From positions 62,001 to 126,000 of the forward strand of contig NW_027307674.1 in NCBI RefSeq assembly GCF_964275005.1: a DNA stretch of 64,000 nucleotides, given 5' to 3'. Below are positions 23,346 to 36,200 of this stretch, piece by piece. The notes below the pieces were generated by a model. The model had not been told where the DNA came from and searched no databases. It saw nothing but the letters and a program-made list of their open reading frames with translations. The translations under genes were made by a program, and so were the position numbers. This DNA is from Diadema setosum. Its lineage: Eukaryota; Echinodermata; Echinoidea; Diadematoida; Diadematidae. Numbering within the stretch: position 1 is the stretch's first letter; each line of letters starts with the position of its first letter.

Positions 23346-24444
23346 AGAACCCGTAGATCAAAAGGTTTAATTTACTAAAAACTTATTATATAGTGGGTAC
23401 TAACATTTAATAGAGCTCTAACGTTAGAGCTCTACACTACAGCCTTGTACTGGTAAACATTTAGCCGGTAGCTAACACGTAAAATACATAATTTACATTG
23501 ATGCACGACGACAAGCCCTGTTTGTGGTGCCGGTGCATGGTGGGGCCCATTTCACGATTTTCCCCAGCAGATTATTGATCCCAGTGAATGATTAATTATA
23601 AAATTTGTAATAAAACCCAAATTTGACATTCTACGTTGCTCATAAATCAACTCAACATGTTCAAAGTAGGGTATGATGCCCATCTCGGTCCCAACACCAA
23701 GACGCACATATGGGACTGACTTAATATGGGCGTCGTACAGATAAGTAAACTCACCTTTCACAGCTGTATTTCCACTGCTTAGCCTTGCATTTCTTCAACA
23801 CTGCCTCATTTTTCCACTTTTCGTACCACTTTTTAGATCACCGGCAGTCTTGGGTCTTTCATCCATTATGAAACTGTCATGTACTTTCGACTGATAGCCA
23901 TGGTTCTGTACAGCACTACAGACAACAGTGGTAGTGATCCATGACCGTGAAGAATTGCCATTGAACTATGTAGTGCAGTATCGCTGCATGTAATAGTACG
24001 TGTTGCATGTTCTCATTGGTCAGAGCACCCCTAGCTGGCGTGCTCTGACCAATCAGAGACCGGAATAGAGAAATTGGATATAGCGCCTTTTGGTTGAAAG
24101 CAAAAATGGATTTAGCGCCTTTTGGTTGAAAGCGTGAATTTCATGCTTGATTTTTTCATATTTCCTCAAACAATTTTGATTAAATTTTTAGTGCCTTATG
24201 TGCACATGTCAAAGATCTGTTCGAATCATGCGAAAGATGGAGTTCGATAAAAATTGGATTTAGCGCCTTTTGGAAGCAAGCTCTTCATTTGTAAGCTCTA
24301 TAGCCAAGCTTGCTTTCCCGGGAACATCGCTTGATTGACTTGTGTTCGTTTATTAGCAATCGTCTTTTTATCACATTTTCCTGGTTACGAGCAAAACAAA
24401 AAAAATACATTCATTAGGTACAAATTGAATTGCCGTTTACAATG

Positions 24445-26296
24445 ATCACACATTGCCGGTTTAGATGGCGGTTCATGGCGGTTCTCAAACCGCCGTGAAC
24501 CGTGTCCCAATGATGGCGGAAAGCACTTTGACTACGTTCTCAACACGTTTTGAACACGGAGCAAACGCGGATTGACGCGGTAGTAACACGTATCGTCCCG
24601 GAAGTTGGAGGAGTCCATACCAAGCCCATGTAGTTGGATGCAATCAGAGCCCTTTAACTTTTCCTCAATGGGTTTCAACAAGGAGTGTTTTGCTTTGTTA
24701 GGTAAACACAATTTTAAAGAAATTATGAAACCTTGTAGTCCCCTGTGTTTTACAGATTAATACATAAGTGATGCAAAAAGCGATTATCTTCAAGTTTCAA
24801 CGTGACTTTTCTCCTTCTCTTTTAATTTTCAAAATATCCGTATTAACTGTCATTAAAAAGACATACACATCAAAGCAGAATCCAAAATAGTTTCCGAAGT
24901 TTCCTGTTCATTTGTAAGTATATTCATCAAGTAATGTACAAGTACTTGCTTGTTTCAACATCTCTCTTTTTTAATTCTTTCTTAATTAAGTTTTCACATA
25001 ATTATTTCGCATGTTGAATTTAAGATCTTGTTGCATGTTTATCCATGTTTTCACAAAATTGCTCCTTCTTATCTTTCACAGCTTCTTGTGAAATATGAGC
25101 CTGGGAGAGTTCCTAAATCGTAAGGGGAATCTGTATGTGATACCCTCGATCCATTACGACAAACTACTATGGCAAACGTGGTTTATGCCGCCCCAGAACT
25201 GTGGAACAGCATCCCAAGTGATAGAACATGCAAGTTCCATCAATAAGTCCAAAATGTTTTTAAATACTTAACTGTTAAAATAGTAACAGCGATTGTAGAT
25301 GATGATTTATGCAGCATGTTACTGTTTCTGAAATTACCTTTTCCTGTTTATCTTTTTGTTCCCCCTCTAAAGCGCATAGAGACCTTGCCAAAGGTATTTT
25401 GCGCTATATAAGAACGGTAATGATGGTAATGTAATAATAATATCTTTAACAACAGTCAATAAAAAAGACATAATATGTACATTATACATTATCAAAGAAG
25501 CATTATCATAGTATTATGTGCATAGTTTCCTCTTTACTTACAGGTTCATGTAACATAATAATGGTGTTTTTTCAAGTTTCAACATTGCTTTTCCCTGTAC
25601 TCTCTTAAGTTTCAACATATCTGTATCAACATGCAGTCTTACAAAAATGGCATACACAATCACGAAAGGAGAACCCAACATATTTACATAAGTCTTCTGT
25701 GTGTAACACGTTGCTGGCCATCTTAAAAGCTGTTAAGCTTTGATAAAATTATGAACTTACCTTTTAATGTAATTGATGTACTATTCAACATACCTAACAA
25801 CTTTTTGAACATTAAACTTTATTTATTACTGCATATGTGTTAAAGAAGTAAGGAAACTGTAGCATTCAATATATTTACCCGATCTTGCATTATGGGTTCA
25901 TCTTTGCTTTTATCTCCATTTTTTATTGCTCCGCCACGAAGTGTCGCCGGAGCCATTATTCTCTTTTGAGTTCATAGTTTCTTTTCGCTGGAAAATTATG
26001 GCGGTGTTAACACGGTATTATCGCGGATCTTGCGGTGCAAACACGGAGGATACCGTTCTTAACACGATGAACGGCGATGTGAACACGGTCCATTTCAAAC
26101 CGCCAAGACCGCCACGAAAAATTAAACATGTTTAATTTTTCTGGCGGTTCCCCGCGGTTCCCCGCTGTTCTAGGGGTTCATGGTGGATGGGTGACGGATG
26201 ACCACGGTTTGTGTACGGTGTAAACACGGTCTTTGGCGGAGCACGGCGATTTGCTGAACCGCCATGAACCGCCATCTAAACCGGCGATGTGTGATT
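24445..26296. mobile_element. 1.85-kb TIR transposon with GC-rich ends
   Basis: The inverted ends share TGCCGGTTTAGATGGCGGTT (left) and AACCGCCATCTAAACCGGCG (right). Subterminal zones are rich in GCGG and AACACGG motifs, unlike the AT-rich surroundings. A LINE 3' piece lies inside. No transposase seen. Confidence 0.75.
25085..25445 (+). mobile_element. LINE 3' end (CR1/L2-type), truncated
   Basis: The plus strand reads VVYAAPELWNSIPSD, the conserved end of CR1/L2-like reverse transcriptase proteins. It is followed by a 3' end with AAAGCGCATAGAGACCTTGC and GCGCTATATAAGAACG. Coding traces are partial and interrupted. Same clade as 37930-38250. Confidence 0.65.
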
Positions 26297-27039
26297 GCAC
26301 CTTTAGTAATGCGTTTGGCGTTTAATTAGACCTGCCTATTACATTGTACATCAAACCAACAGGAGCCGATATCATTTGCGTGCCTTTGGAGTATGGAGAC
26401 AGATTTTATCTGAAATGTACAATCTTCTCTTCGAAGAGAAGTGAAGTAAAATTTATGTGAGAGAATGTGAGTCATTTACATGGGACTGTTAGTTTCCTTT
26501 TTTTCTGTCCTGTTAGTGTTCTTGCTCTTATTTTCACAAAGTCTGTTTGGGTTTTGCTTACTGTTCTAGCGGCTTTCTCTGGGATCGTTTACGAAAAACA
26601 ATCAAAACTGTATTTCCGTTTCTATTCTTTTTTTTTTTCAAATATAGATTTCTCTGTGACTACTCATATTGCTTCATTTCCCAGTCTCTTCGAGTGAAAT
26701 TGAATAGTCGTTGTTTCAGAGAAACATTTCTGTGCTAACTGGTACTTGAGCACGTTATGGATAAATGATACAAAGGAAAGGATACGAAGGAAAACACGCT
26801 TGTTTATAATCTCTTATTCATCCTGCCGTGCTTTCTATAGGCTGGTTAAAGCAGAATACTTCGTGTGTGAGGAGTCCAGTGAGGACTATTGATCATGGGA
26901 TGCCATGTCAAAATGCTTATGTTGCTTAAACATACTGCTACTGCTAATAGTGGCAATATCATCGAAAAATTTCCCTTACACGCACTCAGAGATAAACCAT
27001 CATCAAACATTATGATTTTTATCCTTAACCTTCTTGACA
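26297..27039. other. Region downstream of gene B stop
   Basis: The gene B 3' UTR should start at 27039. No canonical AATAAA on the minus strand was found here, so the polyadenylation site is unknown. No repeat of note. Confidence 0.4.
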
Positions 27040-27272
27040 TTACAGAATCTTCTTCTTGCGGTGATAGATCGTTTCATCACAAGTCTGCAGAGCCGACCAG
27101 AGAAATTTTAGATACTCCACGTCTTTTTCAATGTCTTCATCATCACTCATTGGGGTGTAGTTTTCAAACATCCAAATTTTTCTCTTGCCTGCTGACCCTG
27201 ATATCTCATGACAAACAGCCTCGGGATCAGCATAGTCTTTTTTGTGAGTTATCACAACTAGTGGTTCTGTGC
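27040..27272 (-). CDS. Gene B exon 9: GTPase G4/G5 region and stop
   Basis: Phase 1 entry after TTTTTTAAG, 76 codons and TAA at 27040. Contains LVVITHKKD (strand plus G4-like motif), MFENYT and KDVEYLKFLWSALQTCD. The last corresponds to the C-terminal part of IFI44-type GTPase domains. It ends RKKKIL, about 24 residues earlier than the gene C homologue. No clear AATAAA was seen in the first few hundred bases after the stop. Confidence 0.87.
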
Positions 27273-30200
27273 CTTAAAAAAAGAAACAAGAAGAAGAAGT
27301 AGGGAAAATTCCATAAAATCACTACAAGCAATATGCCACACTTAGATAATATTTGTACATCTCTTACAGAAACTGGAGATCCCGCATGTGACCTTTCTAA
27401 CACAAGGAAGAGGGATAATTTTAGAGTAGATAGCGTTAGGCCAGAAAGAGGCTTGTTGTTCAAACAAACAAACAAATTAACAAACAAATAAACAAACAAA
27501 CAGAAATGCAACAAGGCAAGCAGCTCTGTGGAGGCACTGATGGACAATACAGCTTGAGGAAAACAAGTGTTTCCAGAATTAATTGCTTGATTGTTTGTTC
27601 TAAGGGAAGGTTTGAGCCGTGATTGGTTTTGAAAGCTGCTACCTATTCTAAAGAAAAATTTTTGTTGTAGATCACAAATGAAAAAAAAAAAAAGTTTGGT
27701 TTGGAAGAATCTACAGATAGGTGTCAAAAATTGACAATAGTGTGTTTGATTGGTTCCAATTGTATCTCTCAAATCATCTTCAAATCATTCGAGGTCAAAA
27801 TACATTTTCCTTCGTCTTTCGTTACGTTTCGTTTATTTCATTTCCAACACACTGTAATTACAACATTTGAATACACAATTCTATAACAATTTTAAGACAA
27901 GGGGAGGGGAGTGCTAAAAAGCAGATCTTGTTGGCTGCAGTCCCCTTATTAAAACTATAGTTACAAAACTGTTAAAACGAGACAAAGAAAGTAAAGTAAG
28001 ACAGATATATATTTTAGATATTTGTCTCTTTGTATTGGTCTTCGTCAATTTTAAGTGCTGTTTGAGCGACTGAAGATAATCAAGAACTAAAAAAAACTAT
28101 TCAGAGGAAAGAACTGCATGTGTCGTAAAAAAAAATCTGTTGACAAAATAGACAAATATTTCTGTTACTGAACGAGGGATTACTTGAATGCGTGTTTAAC
28201 AGGTCGAGCCGGCATTTGAGTAAGTTATCTGTTTCACATAAATGAATTATGATTTCTTCGATGTGTTTAGCAACTGCAATGTACCTTAATCTACCCAACT
28301 GAAAAACGAGAAATGATTTCCTGTGTCCTGTGTTGTAAGTTAAGTCAAGCTAACTAAAGGTAACTTTGACCAGTAACGCTGTATGCAATATACTCTTTAA
28401 TTTCAATGTCATTATAACTGTCAACATTACAGAAAAAAAAAATATTATAGATGACTTCCAAGAAACTGCAATGTCTACTTATTGTTATACTAGAAGTTAC
28501 CATTTGTTTGTAAGGGGAGGCATGTCTATTCAGCCTATTATATTTTCTCCGTGTGTGTGTGTGTGTGTGTGTGAGTGCATCAAGGTTTTGACATGTATAA
28601 GTCAAGATGTATTCTTTTTTAAAATCCATACAGTGCGCCTGCTCAACGTACTTGCCTCTTTGAACACTGTTGAATACAAATTTCACGTATTTTCGTCTGT
28701 TTCTAATAATTTTCGAGTAATTCAGATACAGAGTGTCTATTTTGTTTCATTGCCGTATTATCATTTACCTTAACCCAACATTTGTTTTTCCTTCTTCGTA
28801 TTTAGTTCAAATCTCTCATCAGACATTAGATGTTTAGTCAAGTCTATCGTGTTTATTGTTTTATGTTTGGATAAAATGCATCAGGTGATGCATTTATTTC
28901 AAAATTCATTCTTTATTCTTAAGTCTTTTTGGTATTCAAAATGTTGGTTGCAGAGCCTTGAAGAAAGAAAAGACGAATATCTTAAAGCTGAATTAGAATG
29001 ATGACACCTAGGAAGTCTGAATACGTACCGAGATAACGCTTTACCATGTTGCAGAATGTTTTAATGAAGTTCTTCCCGTCTTTTTCCGCGTCTGGTCTGA
29101 AAGTATTCAGAAATATTTCCAACATCTTTGACATGAAGTTTTCTTTACGTTTTTCGTGTGAAAAACACGAAAAACAACACTTCCCAAGAGTAAAATTAAT
29201 TTTAAAAATTTTATCATTCATTGAATGAAAACAAATACGTAGATTAGATATCATTAACATGAATAGCTAATATTGGCTATCATGTTTTTCATTGGGAACA
29301 GTATGGTTACTGGTCGAATCAAATCATGAATTCATTGAAAAACAAAAGACATTGTACACGACCATTGTACTAATGATGGACACCAAAAATCACTAGAGTG
29401 AAATTAAAGTAGATGCAATGAAATGCAATACGGTAGCATAGACGCAAATTAGCAGAAAAAAAAAAAACCAGAAACAAAAGAAAACAAAATTACTAAAAGA
29501 TCCCTAAAATATAGGCCTGCTTAACTTAGCTCTCAATAACTGATGCAACAAACATTCGTGCTTATGTTTGGGTTAAGATTCAAAGAAAGTTCTATAGCTC
29601 CCCCCCCCCCCCCCAAACCTCTCTGTCTCTCTATCCTTGAAGGGAATAATTTCCAAATAGAAATAAATGTATTTCTGTGACTGGTTTATTATGTTCTTCA
29701 TTTTTTTTTCTTTTTTACTGTAGCAGCCCCCTTCCCGTCGTTCCCCGGCTCCTGCATGAGAGGTATGTGTGAGAAAGTTTTACAAGGCAACTGATTTGTG
29801 AAATAATGAAGACTTGCGTAGATACCAGAGGGAGAAAAGGATGATGTCATGGTCACTTCGAACGTCATTTTAGTAAATAACACTGTTGTTTAAAATACGT
29901 TCAACGCAAGAATTGAATTACTCTCTCATTTATCGTGAAATGATAAAACTTGTCTACCGTCCTCATCAATACAAATCATTGTGTTATAATCAAACTACTC
30001 TAACAAATGGAATGTGAACTGATAATATAAATGCTGATAAGTTCACTGTCTGAAAACGTGAAATAAAATATCTCACCTTTGACGATAAACAAATACAGCA
30101 CAATGACATTCTTCTTCCTTTCTTTTGACTCTTGTCTTACTAATTGCGCGGAATATCCCATCTGAAAATAAGTCAGAAGTAAGAGGAAATACAAATGACT

Positions 30201-33200
30201 ATTCATATCGAAATGATGACTACGTTTCACTGTTGATATCGCTTAGTAATTATATGGGATATATAGATGAGGGAAGTGACGTTTGAGTGGTTTGTCGTTT
30301 CTGGTACATTGTAACAGAGTGGACAAGACAGACTGAATTAAAGTGGTAATCATATATTGATATGAACTGTATATTCTTGGTTACATAATATTTATTGAAT
30401 ATAAGTAGGTGAATGTAATTTTCATTGCATTCATTTTATTGCAATATACTTACTACACTCTTCCTTTAGGCGTTCCAAAGTCTTGGAAGACAAATCTTGT
30501 ATACCACATGTGTCGATCAAGTCGATTCTCTCTGCTAATATGTGGTGGAAGCGGCGACGGGTCATTCTTCCTCCGTCTTCCCCTACTCCTTCCTTTGTCA
30601 CGATGGAATATTGTCCTGTTAGTGAATACAAGAAGAAGCACCATTGTTAAATTTCTTATAATATGCAATTATAGAACTCTTCTTTTTTGTCCATCTATCT
30701 AAATGGGCTTTAAAATAAAGTAATGCATATTGCCACCGATAAAGAACATTTATAATCTGTATCTACCTTTGTTTACAAGGAGACTGCCCATAGAATATTA
30801 TTCATTGAGGCAAACTCCCTGTCATCTTGTTGTACTTTGCGTCTGCTATGTACATCACGTATGAAAATAATCAAGATAAATGAACAAGAAGTATATATAT
30901 TGTGCAGCGATCATATTATTGTAAGGCATTCAATGTCATTTTCAAGGTATCTAATGTAGTGCCATTGTCACGACCACCACTTCTTATACTTCTTCCGATG
31001 TATTATGCATAATTCAGTGCGTCATTTACATATCATTCAATTGCACATGCATAACATTATATGTTTGTTCTGGCTCTCTCTATCTGCGGGTATATAAATG
31101 ATGCATGAATAAATTGCATAATGTTCGCTTTCGAAAAGCAAACAAACATGACAAACAGTTGATATAAACCCAAACACGCGGCTTTTGACTACGTGGGTGT
31201 CAGAATTCCAAATGAAGAGTTTGTTCGCAAAAACCGATGTTAGTCCATATTTGCCAAATGGAGATATTTGCGATTAAAGGTCAAGAAAAACAAAGAGAAT
31301 AATAAGAAAATTTGTGCTTCTTTTGACCATAACTTCAAAAATTTACCTTTATATGTAGTGAGCAATATATAATTTAAAAGGTAATATTTTGTGCTTTCTG
31401 ACAGAGACCGTACTTCAAAATCTTCAAAAATGGACTTATCGGTTTTTGCAAACAAACTCTTCAAATATAGTACGGTGTTTCTTCGTTCTCAGATAGAAAT
31501 GTTTCTATAAGTGTTTCTTAAAGTAAGGAATTTATATCAGTGGAAGCTTAGCACTCTCTGAAGTGCTGAAACATGAACAGCAAGAAACAAAATCTGTTAC
31601 CATTTAGGGCAAAGTTGAGCGAGTTGATGAGACATGACTTCCCAGCAGCAATTTCACCGAAGAAACTGATGTTCACCTTGGACGGGTTTTCAAAATCCTT
31701 TTCATAACGTGCCCTTCCAGGTTTGTAATCCTTGATTTTCTGTCGAAGCTCGTCTCGCCGATTCCGTGAATCAATCACTGTGTATAAAAAAGGATTAACC
31801 ATGAATATTCAGATGCTATAATCACGGTAATGACATGAATCCGTAATAGATAAAACGAGGAAGATCTTTTTTGTGTGTGATTGCTGGAGAGATACTAATG
31901 AGACTCACTTTGGCTCCAATGGCATTTCGCTTTGTTTCATCTTTTCTGTGATCACTGTTGCGCTCTCCAGTAGACGAACAAAGAAAATCATTGATGAAAA
32001 ATACCTTATATTCCGTTGATATATTTAACTAGCAGATTAGTAATTGATTCAGTCGCGTAAATATGTAACACTCCGATCTGTACATTGCAGGGATGGGATT
32101 TCAGTAGCACCAGGTGAGATATTGGTAATTCTCTTAACACGATTATATTGAATGATAAAATGATTTCTTATCGTTAAAGAAAGACACGTGCATTGCAACT
32201 GAATCCGACAACAGCATGCTATAATTTATAGAATGATAATGAAAATGTTATAGAAAATTGAAAGCCGCCACACGTGTACTCCCTTGAAATCAGTTTACAG
32301 AAGAAGAAAAAAAAAACATAAAAAAGTTATTGTTTCGTTCTTTTAACAATAGAGAGTTGCCTACAATAGAGTAGGAGACACAAGCCGTAGTTCACAACTA
32401 CAGAGGTCATCAGAGGGTATATAATGATTTTTTTTTTCAATTAATAAAGAACAAAGTTGTCTCTGAACTGAGGCATTTCCGTTTGCACTCTTGATCAAAA
32501 TAAACAAAAAAGAAAGGTTTAATTTACATTGATAGCCCAACTGGAATATTAGGCAGACAGTATACACAACTTTAAAATCAATTTGACTTTATAAGTGATT
32601 AGTTATAGGTCGTCCAAATTTCAATAGAAAGTTTCAAAAACCTTTAAGGATGAAACAACAACAACAACAACAGGAAAGTTATATTCGACCAAAGTCATGC
32701 CACGGAATACTATATATCGTAAATCAATTATCTATACGTCTCTAAAAGGAAATTTAATTCGTCTGCTCTATCTAAAGAAGAAAAATTTAACATATCAGAA
32801 TAGACCATCTCTCTCCTCGGAGAAACAAATACACAAACATGTTCCTTGACTTTTATATGTCTCTGAAAGACACCAATTATTCTTTTCTTTCTTGATTGTA
32901 GAACGACAAATGAAGTCAAATACTGTGTACAGATGATGCACAAAAGAATTGGCTATTTTAATATTGGCTACTGACTAATCACCCCTCCCTCATTTTTCTA
33001 CCAAAATTAATCTGGACAAAAGTGTGCATACACCAAGGATTTTCATACTCAATTCTATTTCCTCTTCAGTTGGCTCTCCTTCCGGTGGTCTCCTCCAGCA
33101 GGGATTCCAGTCACATCCTGTGAGATATTACATAATGAGCAACAACCATACAAGTTAAATGCATAAATGAATTTGTCACACCTTTTGTAGATGCTTGTTG

Positions 33201-36200
33201 AATTCTTAATTGAATGGAAAGCATGATTTTCCAAATGTTGAATAGTTCCTACGGTATACTACATACATTGACGACGCAGAAATTTACTTTCGTTTTTTCA
33301 CAATTTGTATTACTGGCTGATTCATGCGCTGTCTGCCAGTGGTAATCGAAAACCACGAACATGTTCAACACGATAGCACCGGTCACCTTTGCGCATCGAG
33401 AAATACACAATCATTGGTAAAATTAAAGGGATCGTACAGTTTTGGCTGAGACCTAATTTCAGGTTTCTAACATTTTGGGGTGACATAATGAGAAACGTCT
33501 TATGAAATATGAAAGAACATGTAATTCTATGAGGAATTCAATGTTTATTTGACGTAAATTGGTTTTGAAACGGCTGAGATATCCAAATAAGATCAATTCT
33601 AATAAAGTGTGGGACCCACACTTTATTACGATCTTTTTGTTTTACTTTGTTTTTGGATGTTTCAGTCATTCCAAACCCGATTTTCATCAAATAAACTTTG
33701 AATTCCTCTTAAAATGGTATGCTCTGTATTATATCATAAGTGTTTTCTCCGTATCTCGTAAAAAGTTAAAAGCCCAATTTTCATCTCCACCAATACTGTA
33801 CTATCCCTTTAAAGTCTACTCCAGTCGAGATTTTCGGCAGTTTGTGTAGGCCCTTCTTCTACATTGAGATCGATGATTAAGCTATACACAATTCGTTACG
33901 ATCATTATGACCAGATCCTTATGTGTTTTCGTGTATACCATACAGATTCGAAATACTTCTTGTAAGAAATATCAGCATTCTTATGTTTTCATAAAGGGTT
34001 AATTTGGAATCAGTTTAGGTCAGTATATTACAAAATGTTCAGATTGCTATGAAATGTAAATCAATCTGATATACTAATCCAGCGACAATAAAATTAAGAA
34101 ATGTATAGGTTGCTATATGTCTGACATTTTAATCCGTCACAAAGACTAGAAACTGCTAAATATCACTACACCATTGAATGTTTCAGAAATTATAAGAAAA
34201 GGGATGTTGGTGGTCAACTTGAATCATTTTCATCAATGCCTTTTCTTTTTTGATCGACCCTGTTCAAACAAAAAGAAAAAACCCGAAAAGCCTCATAATA
34301 ATCGCTACGACGAATTGAAGAGTTTGTTCGCAAATACAGATAAGTCCATTTTTGAAGATTTTGAAGTACGGTCTCTGTGATAAAGTACAAAATAATACCT
34401 TTTAAATGATATATTGGTCACTACATATAAAGGTACATTTTTGAAGTTATGGTCAAAAGAAGCAACAATTTTCTTATTACTCTCTTTATTTCGACCTTTA
34501 ATCGCAAATATAATAGTCCAGAAACGCCTGTGGCAATAGGCGTCATAGCCTGCCAATCAGCTAACAAACTAAACAAAATAAGGAACACATGTTTGGGGAA
34601 TACCTTTTCGCGGTAGGTAGTCTGGATGATACTTTTGAAGAATCTTTCCAACAAGGAAGAACAGCGTGACTAAGGCACCAGTAACGCCGATGACTAGTCC
34701 AATAATGAGACCTAAGCTGTTATATTTCCCTGCTGTTTGATACAAAAACAATTGAAAGGCGTTAATCATCAAGAATCACATCTAAATGAGAATTTAACAC
34801 GTAATTATCATCTGCTTTGTGTTGTGCAGAAGAGCTAAAAAATAGACCACAATAAACATATTTTTTTTTTTTTACATATTGTACGGAGAAAACACTATGA
34901 ATACTTTTCAAGACTTGCTACTTTTATTTGTAACTGAATTGTCAAGAAGATCGTTCACGTATGGCATGACGCTTCGACATTTGCGAGAGTTTTCCATTGA
35001 AAATGAAAAAACCAACAACAACTTGTCACTGAAATAATTGGAACATTTAAAGAAACTTACTTTTGTTTTTGCTCTTTGAGGCTCATAAAAATATTATAGA
35101 AGTGGTGATTTTGTTCTACTTCCATCAGAGAGAGAGAGAGAGAAAGAGAGACAGACAGACAGATGGGGGGGGGGGTAGGGTAAGGATTGACATCTTATTT
35201 CGGTGTTAATTTCGGAAGAAAAATTAGGTGCATATTTCTCACAAAATGAAATGCCTTAATAGGCCGAGAACAGGGAGGTGTAAAAATGTATCTCTTGTGT
35301 GCTCTTATCAAAGTAAGACACTGTGTTCGTAATGTCCATCCCAGATGTAGAGAACTACATATGTTAAGACAATTCCAAAATAAAGAGGATTTCTTCCTAT
35401 AAACATTCACGTAGCTCCAAACGTCATAAAAACTACTTACTGCTAACTGTTAGAAAAGTGGAATTTGAGAAAACCTCGAAATCCCTCAGTACAATCTGGC
35501 AGTGGTAGCGACCTTCATCTGCCGTTTGCAAATCGGTGATGACGAGACTAAAATTCCCGTCCATGTCGAACCGGTCCTCCTTACTTATAAAGTTCCCATT
35601 GAAAAATGAAGCTTTCCGCGTTGTTAGCTCCTGATGCGAGCTGTTTTCTTTGGCCCAGATCGCAACGAGTGGCTCCTCCTCGAAGTAGCATGGCAATCTG
35701 ATGTCTCCCCCTTCCCGTAACTGAAACGTGGGGACAGTGTCAACCACAGACGCTACGCGACAAGAAAGAGAAGAACGTAATTCGTTATCTAATGCACTTA
35801 GCTGGTACACGATAAAGCTGCTGTTAGCATCAGACTTATAGGATCAAGTATGCAAAAAACTTGTATGTGTACATCCAGCTTACCTCCCCCTCCAAAAAAA
35901 AAAAAAAAAATCAACAACAAACTGTATTCTTCTTTGCTTTAATTCTTGGAATAATTCGGGCCGGTTCACTATCATTTCGAATAGATGCTTTACCTATCAA
36001 TACGAAGAGGTTTTGGCACCCCACTTGAATTACACTCTTGGATTCAGCGGTGGGTTTGTTTTGACACATACACACAATTCAAAACAGAGAAACAAACAGA
36101 ATATCCTAAGTTACGACGACTAAAAGAACAAACAAACAAGCAAGCAAACTATAGTCCAATGCTACATGCGAAACTTGCCATTACCATACGCCTCTTAATA

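Larger units (their letters stand above)
19620..24286. mobile_element. 4.7-kb TIR transposon with subterminal repeats
   Basis: Ends GAAGAGCTTGC... and ...GCAAGCTCTTC are inverted. Both sides carry copies of GGATTTAGCGCCTTTTGG in end-specific orientation: one inverted copy at the left tip, two direct copies at about 19835-19880, two at about 24072-24122 and one at the right tip. ATTT flanks both ends, a likely target duplication. Inside are a LINE fragment (21293-21710), a short telomere-like tract and a tandem array (23020-23345). No transposase was recognised, so it is probably non-autonomous. Confidence 0.75.

Noticed and set aside
28366-28773. 135-residue plus-strand open frame
   Set aside because: It crosses a GT microsatellite, has no domain-like pattern, and falls in a gene B region where the coding strand is minus.
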